A stretch of DNA of 64,000 nt from Rodentibacter trehalosifermentans (GTDB lineage: Bacteria > Pseudomonadota > Gammaproteobacteria > Enterobacterales > Pasteurellaceae). Shown in pieces: positions 29,955-40,513 of this stretch (position 1 is its first letter; each line of letters starts with the position of its first letter). The translations under genes and the position numbers were made by a program. The notes beneath the pieces are model-generated. The model was not told where the DNA came from and ran no database searches. It was given only the letters and a program-made list of their open reading frames with translations. The DNA is taken from NCBI RefSeq assembly GCF_002000545.1, contig NZ_MLHL01000019.1, positions 1 to 64,000 on the forward strand. The letters are read 5' to 3'.

Positions 29955-31346
29955 ATGAAAAAAACAGCAATTGCACTTGCATTAGGTGCATTAACCTTAA
30001 CCAGTAGCAATCTTTATGCGAAAGCAGGCGATACGGTCGAGATTGCCGAACCCTTTAAAGCCACAATTTTAGTGGAAGGTTTAGAAAGCCCATGGGAAAT
30101 GCTTTGGGGGAAAGATAACCAAATTTGGGTGACAGAACGTCAAGGCAAAAACATTGCCAAAATCGATCCAAAAACCGGTAAACGTACTCCGCTTTATCAT
30201 TTTGAAAATGTCGTCGCCGCTCCTCCGCATCAAGGCGTGTTAGGTATGGCATTTGACCCGGATTTCTTATCGGGCAAAGGCGAAAACTATCTTTATACTG
30301 CTTATACTTATGATGAAGGCGATAAGAAATTCGCCCGTATTGTGCGTTTAACCTACGATCAAAAAGCAGACAAATTATCCAACGAAACCATTGTGATGGA
30401 TAAAATTCCGGCAAGCAATGACCACAACTCCGGTCGCTTACGCGTTGGGCCGGATGGCAAACTTTATTACACCATCGGTGACCAAGGTCATAACCAAGGC
30501 AAACACGTTGATAAACCAATTCAATCTCAAGATTTACCAACCGCAGAGCAAGTTGCTAATCATGACTATTCACTTTATGTCGGTAAAATCTTACGTTTAA
30601 ATACCGATGGCTCAATTCCTGAAGATAACCCGGAATTAAATGGGGTGAAAAGCCACGTTTATGCTTATGGTTTCCGTAATACACAAGGTTTAGCCTTTGT
30701 CGGCGATAACTTATTTGCAGTAGAACACGGCCCATCTTCTGATGACGAATTAAACCGTATCGAAAAAGGCGGTAACTATGGCTGGCCAAATGTTGCCGGT
30801 TTCAAAGATGATTCAGGCTATGTGTATGCCAACTGGTCGGCAGCACCAAAAGAATTACAGGCGAAATTCAATCCGAATATCATTCCTGAAGGTGTACCGG
30901 TTCAACAAGAAAGTGAATTTAAAGCGGAAAACTTTAAAGCACCGCAAAAATCCTTCTTCACTGTGCCAAATGGTTACAACTATTCCGATGAAAACTGTGG
31001 CGATTTAGCTTTCTTATGCTGGCCTACAATTGCACCATCAAGCATTATTTACTATCCGAAAGACGGTAAAATCAAAGAGTGGCAAAACTCTCTTCTAATC
31101 ACCACCTTGAAAAATGGTGCGATTTACCGTGTAAATTTAGACGGTAAATCAGAGCAGGTGCAAGGCGATTTCAGCAAGCATTTCAAAACCAACAACCGCT
31201 ATCGTAATGTGGTAATCGGCAACGACACAGGTAAAATCTATGTGGCAACCGATGCGGTTGGTTACGGCATTGGTAAAGACCAAAAACCAAATACCGAAAT
31301 GCAAAATAAAGGTGCAATTATTGTCTTTGAATACACCGGTAAATAA
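29955..31346 (+). CDS. PQQ-dependent soluble aldose sugar dehydrogenase
   Basis: A 463-residue periplasmic enzyme of the glucose/sorbosone dehydrogenase family (YliI/Asd type), which oxidises aldoses with the cofactor PQQ. A signal peptide ends at LYA near residue 22, and a six-bladed propeller follows. Family motifs are visible: NDHNSGRLRVGPDGKLYYT near 155 with the catalytic His, YGFRNTQGL near 240, and EHGPSSDDELNRIEKGG near 260 for calcium and PQQ. AGGAGA precedes the ATG at 29955; an upstream in-frame start would bury the signal peptide. No PQQ synthesis genes are visible, and the next gene is a probable PQQ receptor. Confidence 0.88.
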   Translation: MKKTAIALALGALTLTSSNLYAKAGDTVEIAEPFKATILVEGLESPWEMLWGKDNQIWVTERQGKNIAKIDPKTGKRTPLYHFENVVAAPPHQGVLGMAFDPDFLSGKGENYLYTAYTYDEGDKKFARIVRLTYDQKADKLSNETIVMDKIPASNDHNSGRLRVGPDGKLYYTIGDQGHNQGKHVDKPIQSQDLPTAEQVANHDYSLYVGKILRLNTDGSIPEDNPELNGVKSHVYAYGFRNTQGLAFVGDNLFAVEHGPSSDDELNRIEKGGNYGWPNVAGFKDDSGYVYANWSAAPKELQAKFNPNIIPEGVPVQQESEFKAENFKAPQKSFFTVPNGYNYSDENCGDLAFLCWPTIAPSSIIYYPKDGKIKEWQNSLLITTLKNGAIYRVNLDGKSEQVQGDFSKHFKTNNRYRNVVIGNDTGKIYVATDAVGYGIGKDQKPNTEMQNKGAIIVFEYTGK

Positions 31347-31375
31347 TCAACCCCATAAGGCATACTATTAAGGAT

Positions 31376-31408
31376 GTAGGTGCAAATATTATTGCACCTA
31401 CTTTTTTT
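31376..31408 (+). terminator. Strong terminator abutting the next gene's ribosome-binding site
   Basis: A perfect 10-bp stem GTAGGTGCAA/TTGCACCTAC with a six-base loop is followed by seven T. The T-run touches GAGGA, the likely Shine-Dalgarno, and the receptor ATG lies 13 bases downstream, so it may act as an attenuator. Confidence 0.85.
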
Positions 31409-31421
31409 GAGGAACACAAAA

Positions 31422-33476
31422 ATGAAAAAAACCGCATTAGCCTTACTTGTCGCCAATCTCCCTTTTATCGCTTCGGCACAAAGCGACAGTATGCAATTAG
31501 ATGAAATAAAAGTGACCGCGATTCGCAGCGAGATGAATCCATTCCAAAGCCCAGCTTCCATTGCAGTGGTAGAAGGAAAAGAGATTCAAGCCCAAAGCAA
31601 GATGAATGTGAATTTCAGCGAAGCGTTGCAAGGTATTCCCGGTTTGGTTGCCACCTCTCGTGATAACTATGCTCAAGATATCAACCTTTCCACCCGTGGT
31701 TCACGCACCAGTGTGCGCGGTGTGCGGATTTATGTGGACGGTATTCCTGCCACCATGCCGGACGGACAAGGCGTTACCACACATATTGATCTCAATTCTA
31801 TTGGTCAAATTGAAGTGCTAAAAGGCCCTTTCTCTTCCCTTTATGGCAACTCGTCCGCCGGCACGATTTTGGTGAAATCGGAACAAGGCAAAAATCCACC
31901 GAGTATTGAAACCAGCGTAGAAGGCGGCAGCCATCGCACTTGGCATTATGGTTTGAAAGCCCAAGGGGGCGGCGATGGTAAATATGTGCCGGCTTATATG
32001 CTGAGCGTTAATCGTTTCTCTACCACAGGTGATCGCAATCACAGTGCTGCCCGTAAAAATCAGGTTAATTTTAAACTGAATTGGGTAACGGAAAATAATG
32101 CGGAAGTGGCATTAACTTTTAATCATTCCGATATTAAAGCACAAGATCCCGGTGCCTTAAGTTATGCCCAATGGAAAGAAAACCGAGATCAAGTAGCGAG
32201 CAATATAGAAAAATATAACGCACGTAAACATGTGAAACAAAGCCAACTTGGACTCACTTACCGTCAGCAGATTAATGAAAAAAATCTTATTAACTTCACC
32301 GCTTACATGGGTGAGCGGAGACTTGAGCAATATTTACCGATTCCACGCATTGTCCAAGCCCGTGCCGGTCACGCAGGTGGGGTAATTGATTTCGACCGTA
32401 CTTATTTTGGTACCGATATTTATTGGCAATATAAAGCCACAGAGAATTTCGATACCCTACTCGGCTTCGCTTTCGACTATATGCAAGATAAACGCAAAGG
32501 TTATGAAAACTTCCGAGGCACAGAAAACGGCGTGAAAGGCAATCTTCGTCGTGATGAGAAAAATAAAATCTTTAATATCGACCCTTATTTGCAAACCAAC
32601 TGGGCCTTTGCGCAAGATTGGCTTTTCACCGGTGGTGTCCGCTATAGCTCTACCACCTTTAAATCCTCAGACCATTATTTAAGTAATGGCGATGACAGTG
32701 GCAGAAAACGTGATGGTAAATGGTTGCCGAGTGCGGGCATAAGCTGGCAAGGATTAGCCGATACCAATATTTACGCCTCATATAGCCGTGGTTTTGAAAC
32801 CGGTACATTTTTAGAGATGAGTTATCGCCCTGACGGCGTGCCGGGTCTGAACTTCGACCTAGAACCGCTGACCAGTGATAACTACGAAATCGGTATTAAA
32901 CGTGGCTTAGGCGATGGAATGCTCACTGCGGCACTTTTCCGTTCCGATACCAAAGATGATATTGTTTCCTATCGCACAGTTAATGGGCGTGCGACCTATC
33001 GCAATGCAGGTAAAACCCGTCGCCAAGGGGCGGAAATCGGCTGGCAAGGCAATGTATGGGAAGATTTAAAATTCACCTTAAGTTATACCTTCGTGGATGC
33101 ACGCTTCCGTGAAACCGTCTCCACAGCCATTCAACAAGGCAACCGCATTGCAGGCGTGGCGAAACACAACGCTTATGCGGCATTAGGCTGGCATGATAAA
33201 TCCGGTTGGCGACTGGGCTCCGATATCCGTTATAGCAGCAAAATTCAGGTGAATCACGCCAATACCGAATATGCCCCAAGCTATACTGTAGTCGGCACTT
33301 ATGCGGGCTATTTATGGGAAACGGGTAACTGGACAATCGATACCCATGCACGCATCAATAATCTCTTTAACAAGGACTACGCCAATGTGGTGATTAATGA
33401 TGCCTACGGACGTTATTACGAACCGGCATTAAAACGCAATTTTAGCCTTGGTATGAACATTAAATATCATTTCTAA
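31422..33476 (+). CDS. pqqU: TonB-dependent outer-membrane receptor, probable PQQ importer (PqqU/YncD-like)
   Basis: A 684-residue TonB-dependent receptor: signal peptide to about residue 19, a plug with NYAQDINLSTRGSRTSVRG, YVDGIPATMPDGQG and IEVLKGPFSSLYGNSSAG (about residues 80-150), and a beta-barrel ending in the aromatic F of NIKYHF. Stretches such as LYVDGIPATMPDGQG-like, NYAQD, KNAGKTRRQGAE-like and GRYYEP closely track E. coli YncD, shown to import PQQ and renamed PqqU. It follows a PQQ enzyme, which strengthens the call. The annotated ATG gives an intact signal peptide. Substrate is inferred. Confidence 0.85.
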   Translation: MKKTALALLVANLPFIASAQSDSMQLDEIKVTAIRSEMNPFQSPASIAVVEGKEIQAQSKMNVNFSEALQGIPGLVATSRDNYAQDINLSTRGSRTSVRGVRIYVDGIPATMPDGQGVTTHIDLNSIGQIEVLKGPFSSLYGNSSAGTILVKSEQGKNPPSIETSVEGGSHRTWHYGLKAQGGGDGKYVPAYMLSVNRFSTTGDRNHSAARKNQVNFKLNWVTENNAEVALTFNHSDIKAQDPGALSYAQWKENRDQVASNIEKYNARKHVKQSQLGLTYRQQINEKNLINFTAYMGERRLEQYLPIPRIVQARAGHAGGVIDFDRTYFGTDIYWQYKATENFDTLLGFAFDYMQDKRKGYENFRGTENGVKGNLRRDEKNKIFNIDPYLQTNWAFAQDWLFTGGVRYSSTTFKSSDHYLSNGDDSGRKRDGKWLPSAGISWQGLADTNIYASYSRGFETGTFLEMSYRPDGVPGLNFDLEPLTSDNYEIGIKRGLGDGMLTAALFRSDTKDDIVSYRTVNGRATYRNAGKTRRQGAEIGWQGNVWEDLKFTLSYTFVDARFRETVSTAIQQGNRIAGVAKHNAYAALGWHDKSGWRLGSDIRYSSKIQVNHANTEYAPSYTVVGTYAGYLWETGNWTIDTHARINNLFNKDYANVVINDAYGRYYEPALKRNFSLGMNIKYHF

Positions 33477-33552
33477 TCCCTAAATGGGATAAAGTGCGGT
33501 TGAATTTTGACGCATTTTCGATATTATGTAGCGTTTTCTTGAAAAGGGAAAA

Positions 33553-33575
33553 AGAGGGTGTGATAAACACCCTCT
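33553..33575 (+). terminator. Hairpin after the receptor gene
   Basis: A 9-bp stem AGAGGGTGT/ACACCCTCT with a five-base loop lies 76 bp after the stop. It lacks a following T-run on the plus strand, so termination is uncertain. Confidence 0.45.
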
Positions 33576-33648
33576 ATAAATAACAATGATGTCATTCACC
33601 CAAAAGGCACCATGTGGTGTCTTAAACCATGAATAAACGGAGTTCGCT

Positions 33649-35118
33649 ATTCTTACTTATATTAAAAATTTGTTTGGTAAAAAGAAAAAAAAACTTTCAC
33701 AAAATAGCGCAAAACAATCGAACCAAACAAAGGCTCATTCTAGACGAGTTGAGCATTCAACCCCATCACGAAACCCCAAAAACAGCCAAGCCAATCACAC
33801 GCATAAGGGGGGGATTAAAGCCTCACAGTTTGGCATTCATCCCCGAATGTTTAGCCGTCATGCCTTGACTGTTGTCGAAAAATTACAACGCCAAGGGTTT
33901 GAAGCCTATATTGTGGGTGGGTGTATTCGTGATCTGTTGCTTGGTAAACAGCCAAAAGATTTTGATGTCGCCACCAATGCCCGACCGGAACAAATTCAAA
34001 AAATCTTCCAACGCCAATGTCGTTTGGTTGGTCGTCGTTTTCGTTTGGCGCATATTATGTTTGGTCGGGATATTATCGAAGTTGCCACCTTCCGTGCCGG
34101 CCATAACGATGCCCGTAGCGAACATCAAGCCAAACAAAATGATGCCGGTATGCTCTTACGGGATAATGTCTATGGCACGGTTGAACAGGATGCCGAACGC
34201 CGTGATTTCACTATCAATGCCCTTTATTACAATCCACAAGATAATACCCTAAGGGATGATTTCAACGGCATTGCCGATCTCAAAGCCGGTAAATTACGTT
34301 TAATTGGCGATCCCGTTACCCGTTATCAGGAAGATCCGGTACGCATGTTACGCGCCATTCGATTTATGGCGAAATTAGAGATGTTCCTTGAAAAAAGCAG
34401 TGAACAGCCTATTTATGACTTAGCCGATTTACTGAAAAACATTCCGCCTGCCCGCCTTTTTGATGAAAGTTTGAAATTATTACAAGCGGGTTATGGGGTA
34501 ACAACCTATCGTTTATTGCGTCAATATGGTTTATTTGAACCCCTCTTCCCTAGCCTTACCCCTTTCTTTACGGAGAAAGAGGATAGCTTCGCGGAGCGTA
34601 TGATCCTCACCGCACTCACCTCAACCGATGAACGAATTGCCGATAAATTGCCTATTAACCCGGCGTTTTTATTTGCCGCATTTTTTTGGTATCCGCTGCG
34701 TGAAAAAGTAGAAATATTAAAAAATGAAGGGGGGCTAAACAATCACGATGCCTATGCCCTTGCCGGAAATGAAATTTTAGACCTGTTCTGTCGCACTTTA
34801 GCCGCACCACGTCGCCATACAGCAGTGATCCGTGATATTTGGTTCTTACAATTACAGTTATTGAAACGCACCGGTTCAGCACCGATGCGTACAATGGAAC
34901 ACCCCAAATTTCGTGCGGCCTTTGATTTATTGATGATGCGGGCTGAAATTGAGGGGGGCGAAACCGTTGAGCTTGCCAAATGGTGGCATGAGTATCAATT
35001 TAGCAATGGTGAGCAACGTCATCAACTTGTTCAAGAACAACAGCGTTTACATCCAAAACCAAAGAAAAAATATTTTCGTCCCCGTAAACGCCGTCGTTCA
35101 AACGCCCAAGCCTCATAG
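33649..35118 (+). CDS. pcnB: Poly(A) polymerase I, apparently starting at AUU
   Basis: PcnB adds 3' poly(A) tails that speed RNA decay. The frame is closed by TAA at 33634 and holds no ATG near the expected N-terminus. GGAG at 33639-33642 lies six bases before ATT, followed by codons for LTYIKNLFGKKKK; E. coli pcnB is known to start at AUU with a similar start (FTRVANFCRK). A TTG at 33670 is an alternative. The nucleotidyltransferase head has YIVGGCIRDLLLGKQPKDFD near residue 87 with the metal Asp pair, then RRDFTINALYY, and a basic tail KPKKKYFRPRKRRRS. folK follows after 11 bp, as in E. coli. Confidence 0.93.
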   Translation: MLTYIKNLFGKKKKKLSQNSAKQSNQTKAHSRRVEHSTPSRNPKNSQANHTHKGGIKASQFGIHPRMFSRHALTVVEKLQRQGFEAYIVGGCIRDLLLGKQPKDFDVATNARPEQIQKIFQRQCRLVGRRFRLAHIMFGRDIIEVATFRAGHNDARSEHQAKQNDAGMLLRDNVYGTVEQDAERRDFTINALYYNPQDNTLRDDFNGIADLKAGKLRLIGDPVTRYQEDPVRMLRAIRFMAKLEMFLEKSSEQPIYDLADLLKNIPPARLFDESLKLLQAGYGVTTYRLLRQYGLFEPLFPSLTPFFTEKEDSFAERMILTALTSTDERIADKLPINPAFLFAAFFWYPLREKVEILKNEGGLNNHDAYALAGNEILDLFCRTLAAPRRHTAVIRDIWFLQLQLLKRTGSAPMRTMEHPKFRAAFDLLMMRAEIEGGETVELAKWWHEYQFSNGEQRHQLVQEQQRLHPKPKKKYFRPRKRRRSNAQAS

Positions 35119-35129
35119 GAAGCGAAATA

Positions 35130-35606
35130 ATGATAACCGCTTATATCGCCTTGGGGAGTAATTTAAACACCCCCATTGAACAACTCAACAGTGCATTGAA
35201 CGCCATAGAAAATTTACCGCAAACCCGACTTCTTGCGGTGAGTGGTTTCTATCAAAGCAAACCCCTTGGGCCGCAAGATCAACCGGATTATGTGAATGCC
35301 GTGGCAAAAATTGAAACAACATTAGCCCCTTTACCCTTGCTGGATGAATTACAACGTATTGAAAAGGCGCAAGGCCGTGTGCGTTTGCGCCGTTGGGGAG
35401 AACGCACACTGGATTTGGATATTTTGCTTTATAGCAACGAAATTATTCAAAGTGAACGTTTAACCGTTCCCCACTACGACATGAATAATCGGGAATTTGT
35501 GATTGTGCCCTTGGCTGAAATCGCACCGGATTTAATGTTGCCAAGCGGTATAAAATTAGCGGAATTAGCAAAAAATTTTGCCCATCACAAAATGAAAAAA
35601 ATCTAA
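35130..35606 (+). CDS. folK: 2-amino-4-hydroxy-6-hydroxymethyldihydropteridine pyrophosphokinase
   Basis: Transfers pyrophosphate from ATP to the pterin in folate synthesis. The 158-residue protein starts MITAYIALGSNLNTP, and contains GPQDQPDYVNAVAKIET near residue 46 and the hallmark RWGERTLDLDILLY near 88 with the two metal-binding Asp residues. GGAAGCG precedes the ATG. pcnB-folK is a conserved pair, and the unit ends at an uptake-sequence terminator. Confidence 0.96.
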   Translation: MITAYIALGSNLNTPIEQLNSALNAIENLPQTRLLAVSGFYQSKPLGPQDQPDYVNAVAKIETTLAPLPLLDELQRIEKAQGRVRLRRWGERTLDLDILLYSNEIIQSERLTVPHYDMNNREFVIVPLAEIAPDLMLPSGIKLAELAKNFAHHKMKKI

Positions 35607-35648
35607 AAAAATAACCGCACTTTAATCAACTAAAGTGCGGTTATTTTT
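35607..35648. terminator. Bidirectional terminator, uptake-sequence pair
   Basis: An 18-bp perfect stem built on ACCGCACTTTA/TAAAGTGCGGT with A-rich and T-rich arms and a six-base loop lies between the convergent folK and yeeX genes. Confidence 0.92.
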
Positions 35649-35658
35649 ATCAAACTTT

Positions 35659-36012
35659 TTACGCCGTGATTTTACTGGATTTTTTCGCTAACTCGGCATG
35701 TGCTTTCTTCTGTTCTTTCATTTTCGCACTGGTTTCACGACGCTGTGCTGAAAGTTCTGCACTACGAATCGTATAATCATCGACCCGCGCTTCATAATCA
35801 TCCCGCATGTTTTCGATAATTGCACGCACATCATCAATATCCATATCGTCACGAATATATTGGTTTAAATTATCAAGTAATAACACCCGTTTTTGGTTAT
35901 CACGAATTTTACGGCTGATGTCTTCAATATCACGTTTTAGCTTATTTTTTAAACGATACATACGCACATATTCCAACACTTCTTGAAAGGATTGTTTGTT
36001 GACGGTTTCCAT
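35659..36012 (-). CDS. yeeX: DUF496 family protein YeeX
   Basis: A 117-residue, highly charged, helical cytosolic protein that matches the YeeX/DUF496 family: [20 protein letters not shown] at the start, [14 protein letters not shown] near residue 36 and [15 protein letters not shown] near 68. I take METVNKQ as the start rather than a codon 63 bases upstream because known family members begin there. Function is unknown; a coiled-coil or nucleoid-related role would be speculation. It is convergent with folK and divergent from serC. Confidence 0.9.
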   Translation of the reverse strand: METVNKQSFQEVLEYVRMYRLKNKLKRDIEDISRKIRDNQKRVLLLDNLNQYIRDDMDIDDVRAIIENMRDDYEARVDDYTIRSAELSAQRRETSAKMKEQKKAHAELAKKSSKITA

Positions 36013-36199
36013 AATGGCTCTCCCTATTGACAAAATAACGCCCCGTAATTTAGCTTTTTTTTCCCTTGTCGTCAAAACCTTAAATTTAAATTTTGTGGCT
36101 TATGTCAAAAAAAGCTCGGATTTTTCTAAAAACCGTTGATTATCCGCTTTTCTAGTGATAAAACGTAGCGCGTTATTCTCTAAAAATAAGGAAAGCACA

Positions 36200-37285
36200 A
36201 TGTCTCAAGTTTTCAATTTCAGTGCCGGTCCGGCTATGATTTTTCCCGAAGTATTACAAAAAGCCCAAGCGGAACTCACTAACTGGTTAGGGCAAGGCGT
36301 TTCTGTGATGGAAGTCAGCCACCGTGGCAAATATTTTATGGAACTTATCACAGAAGCGGAAAAAGATCTGCGCGAGATCTATCAAATTCCCGATAACTAC
36401 CGTGTGCTCTTTTTGCAAGGCGGTGCCCGGGGTCAATTTGCCGCATTGCCGATGAATCTTATCGGCAAAAAAGGAAAAGCCCTTTATTTAAACAGCGGAC
36501 ATTGGTCTGCCACCGCGGCAAAAGAGGCCCGTAATTTTACAGAAATAGATGAAATTAGCATTGTGGAAAATGGCGATAAGACACGCATTACCCGCTTAGA
36601 TTTCAGTGATATTGCCGATCAGTACGATTATGTCCACTACTGCCCTAATGAAACCATCAGCGGTGTAGAAATTTTTGATCTGCCAAATGTGGGTAATGCC
36701 GTTTTAGTCGCCGATATGTCATCGAATATCCTTTCTCGCGAAATCGATATAAGCAAATTTGGGGTCATTTATGCCGGTGCACAAAAAAACCTTGGCCCTG
36801 CCGGTATTACATTGGTGATTATTCGTGATGATTTAATCGGCAATGCCCGCAAAGAAACCCCTTCCATTTGGAACTATGCAATACAACGGGATGCGGATTC
36901 TATGATTAACACCCCGCCGACTTTTGCGTGGTATCTCTGCTCGCTGGTGTTCAAACACCTTAAAGCTATCGGTGGGTTAAAAGTGATTGCAGAACGTAAT
37001 ACCCGTAAAGCGCAACGTCTTTATGATTACATTGATGAAAGCCGGCTTTACCGCAATGTAGTGGCAAAAGAAAATCGTTCAACGATGAATGTGACTTTTG
37101 TGACCGGCAATCCTGAATTAGACGCCAAATTCGTTGAAAAAGCCACCGCAGCCGGTCTACAAGCTTTAAAAGGTCATAAAGTGCTGGGGGGAATGCGGGC
37201 GTCTATCTATAATGCGATGCCTTTGGAAGGCGTGGAAGCACTCATCGACTTTATGAAAAAATTTGAAGCGGAAAATCTCGCCTAA
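36200..37285 (+). CDS. serC: Phosphoserine aminotransferase
   Basis: Makes 3-phosphoserine in serine synthesis and also serves pyridoxine synthesis. The 361-residue PLP enzyme begins MSQVFNFSAGPAMIFPEVL, has LFLQGGARGQFA near residue 73 and the PLP lysine in YAGAQKNLGPAG near 197. The start after AAGGAAAG is preferred over an in-frame codon 45 bases upstream. hisC, which can use the same amino donor chemistry, follows 71 bp downstream. No terminator is seen between. Confidence 0.96.
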   Translation: MSQVFNFSAGPAMIFPEVLQKAQAELTNWLGQGVSVMEVSHRGKYFMELITEAEKDLREIYQIPDNYRVLFLQGGARGQFAALPMNLIGKKGKALYLNSGHWSATAAKEARNFTEIDEISIVENGDKTRITRLDFSDIADQYDYVHYCPNETISGVEIFDLPNVGNAVLVADMSSNILSREIDISKFGVIYAGAQKNLGPAGITLVIIRDDLIGNARKETPSIWNYAIQRDADSMINTPPTFAWYLCSLVFKHLKAIGGLKVIAERNTRKAQRLYDYIDESRLYRNVVAKENRSTMNVTFVTGNPELDAKFVEKATAAGLQALKGHKVLGGMRASIYNAMPLEGVEALIDFMKKFEAENLA

Positions 37286-37356
37286 AGTGCGTGAAACCGC
37301 CCTAAATTTAACCCTCAATATTGAGACGCCCATTTATCTTTAATGAATGTAACACT

Positions 37357-38466
37357 ATGCAATATATTACTATCGCTAATCAAGGCGTAAAATCCCTTTC
37401 CCCCTATCAAGCGGGTAAACCTATTGAAGAACTTGAACGTGAACTCGGTATTAGCAATATCGTTAAACTCGCTTCTAACGAGAATCCCTTTGGATTTCCC
37501 GACAGTGCCAAACAAGCCATTATCAATCAATTGGAGAACCTCACCCGCTATCCCGATGCCAATGGTTTTGAACTGAAACAAGCCATTGCTAAAAAGTTTG
37601 GCGTTCAGCCTAATCAAATTACACTGGGTAATGGCTCAAATGATTTACTTGAACTCTTCGCACATACCTTTGCCGGTGAAAGAGATGAAATCATTTATTC
37701 ACAATATGCCTTTATCGTTTATCCTCTTGTGACCAAGGCAATTAATGCTATCGCAAAAGAAGTGCCGGCAAAAAACTGGGGCCATCATTTAGCGGGATTT
37801 TTGACCGCACTTTCCGATAAAACCAAACTGATTTTTATCGCCAATCCCAATAACCCCACAGGTAATTTCTTAACCGAACAAGAAATTGATGATTTTCTTG
37901 CAAAAGTGCCTGAAAAAGTGATTGTGGTGTTAGATGAGGCCTATACGGAATTCACCCTTCCTGAAGAACGGCTCGATTCTTTTGGTTTATTGAAAAAATA
38001 TCCTAATCTCATTATTTCCCGCTCTCTCTCGAAAGCCTATGGACTTGCCGGTTTACGCATTGGCTATGCGGTGTCTAATCCTGAAATTGCCGATTTATTA
38101 AACCGTGTTCGCCAACCCTTTAACTGTAACAGTTTGGCTCTCGCCTCCGCCATTGCGGTGATGAATGACGATACCTTCATTGAAAAGGTAGCAGAAAATA
38201 ACCGTGTTGAAATGGCACGCTACGAACAATTCTGCCACCAATACGGACTGGATTATATTCCTTCAAAAGGCAATTTCATTACTATCGACTTCAAACAGCC
38301 TGCTCAACCTATTTATGAAGCATTATTGCGAAAAGGCGTGATTGTTCGCCCGATTGCAGGCTATGGTATGCCTAATCATTTACGCATTAGTATTGGTTTA
38401 CCACAAGAAAATGACAAATTTTTTACTGCACTGATTCAAGTGCTAAATTTAACTCAAACTGACTAG
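37357..38466 (+). CDS. hisC: Histidinol-phosphate aminotransferase
   Basis: A fold-type I PLP aminotransferase that acts late in histidine synthesis. The 369-residue protein shows [10 protein letters not shown] near residue 39, the PLP-binding [10 protein letters not shown] near 162, DEAYTEF near 197 and the lysine in [17 protein letters not shown] near 223. It starts at [10 protein letters not shown]. Outside a his operon, next to serC, it is like the stand-alone hisC copy of H. influenzae (HI1166/HI1167 pair). An uptake sequence sits in the coding region. Activity on related amino donors is possible. Confidence 0.93.
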   Translation: MQYITIANQGVKSLSPYQAGKPIEELERELGISNIVKLASNENPFGFPDSAKQAIINQLENLTRYPDANGFELKQAIAKKFGVQPNQITLGNGSNDLLELFAHTFAGERDEIIYSQYAFIVYPLVTKAINAIAKEVPAKNWGHHLAGFLTALSDKTKLIFIANPNNPTGNFLTEQEIDDFLAKVPEKVIVVLDEAYTEFTLPEERLDSFGLLKKYPNLIISRSLSKAYGLAGLRIGYAVSNPEIADLLNRVRQPFNCNSLALASAIAVMNDDTFIEKVAENNRVEMARYEQFCHQYGLDYIPSKGNFITIDFKQPAQPIYEALLRKGVIVRPIAGYGMPNHLRISIGLPQENDKFFTALIQVLNLTQTD

Positions 38467-38473
38467 GGGCTTT

Positions 38474-38971
38474 ATGAACAAAGTAACCATGATGGGTAAC
38501 CCCATTGAAATTAAAGGTGATTTTCCACAAAAAGGGGAAACGCTTGAAAACCTCACCTTCACCAACAAAGACTTAGCCGATGTTGGCTTAGAAGCTTTTG
38601 CCGGCAAACGCAAAGTACTCAATATTTTTCCAAGTATTGATACCGGCGTTTGTGCCACCTCTGTTCGTGTATTTAACCAACGTGCGGCAAATTTAGAAAA
38701 TACCGTGGTCTTGTGCATTTCAGCGGATCTCCCTTTTGCACAAGCCCGTTTCTGCGGGGCTGAAGGCATTGAAAACGTGCAAACCTTATCCACTTTCCGC
38801 CATAAAGAAATCCACGAAAAACTCGGCGTGGATATAAAAACAGGTCCAATCGCAGGGCTAACGGCACGTTCCGTGATTGTGTTGGACGAAAACAATCAAG
38901 TGCTACACAGTGAATTGGTTTCTGAAGTTAAAAACGAACCGAATTATGATGCGGCCATTGCGGTATTATAA
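38474..38971 (+). CDS. tpx: Thiol peroxidase
   Basis: Tpx is an atypical 2-Cys peroxiredoxin that removes hydroperoxides, using thioredoxin as reductant. The 165-residue protein has the peroxidatic cysteine in [14 protein letters not shown] near residue 60 and the resolving cysteine in [14 protein letters not shown] near 95. It starts seven bases after the hisC stop, so it is likely co-transcribed with serC-hisC or from an internal promoter. It ends at an uptake-sequence terminator. Confidence 0.97.
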   Translation: MNKVTMMGNPIEIKGDFPQKGETLENLTFTNKDLADVGLEAFAGKRKVLNIFPSIDTGVCATSVRVFNQRAANLENTVVLCISADLPFAQARFCGAEGIENVQTLSTFRHKEIHEKLGVDIKTGPIAGLTARSVIVLDENNQVLHSELVSEVKNEPNYDAAIAVL

Positions 38972-38978
38972 GTAACAA

Positions 38979-39008
38979 AAAAGTGCGGTTGAAATTGACC
39001 GCACTTTT
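38979..39008. terminator. Bidirectional terminator, uptake-sequence pair
   Basis: An 11-bp stem AAAAGTGCGGT/ACCGCACTTTT with an eight-base loop lies between the convergent tpx and serS genes. Confidence 0.9.
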
Positions 39009-39026
39009 CTCATTTCTACCTCGGTA

Positions 39027-40325
<1,299 letters not shown>

Positions 40326-40417
40326 TTACTTTTTTATTGAAATAAAAATGCCCTTATTCTAGCGTGGATTTGTCAAATAAACCAGTTAAAAGCCGGTCAA
40401 GAATCAGGATTTTATTT

Positions 40418-40433
40418 TGTGATCCGCATCAAA
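40418..40433. promoter_or_regulatory. Candidate CRP site upstream of the YdcH-like gene
   Basis: TGTGATCCGCATCAAA keeps one perfect TGTGA half and a degenerate second half, embedded in T-rich flanks like canonical CRP-N sites. It lies about 80 bp before the downstream start. Weak evidence. Confidence 0.35.
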
Positions 40434-40513
40434 TTTTTGTGATTCGCTTCTATTAATTTTTTCTAAATAAGGTAAAGTAGGAACAGTTTTTAACCCTTCA
40501 CAGGAGCTTACCT

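Noticed and set aside
33605-33622. Hairpin AAGGCACCATGTGGTGTCTT as a pcnB riboswitch
   Set aside because: It is a short palindrome with almost no loop and no conserved aptamer-like sequence.
33629-33868. 79-codon ATG frame (MNKRSSLF...) over the pcnB start
   Set aside because: It is out of frame with the clearly conserved pcnB product, has poor composition beyond the first codons and overlaps the coding region. Better explained as a chance frame in an AT-rich leader.
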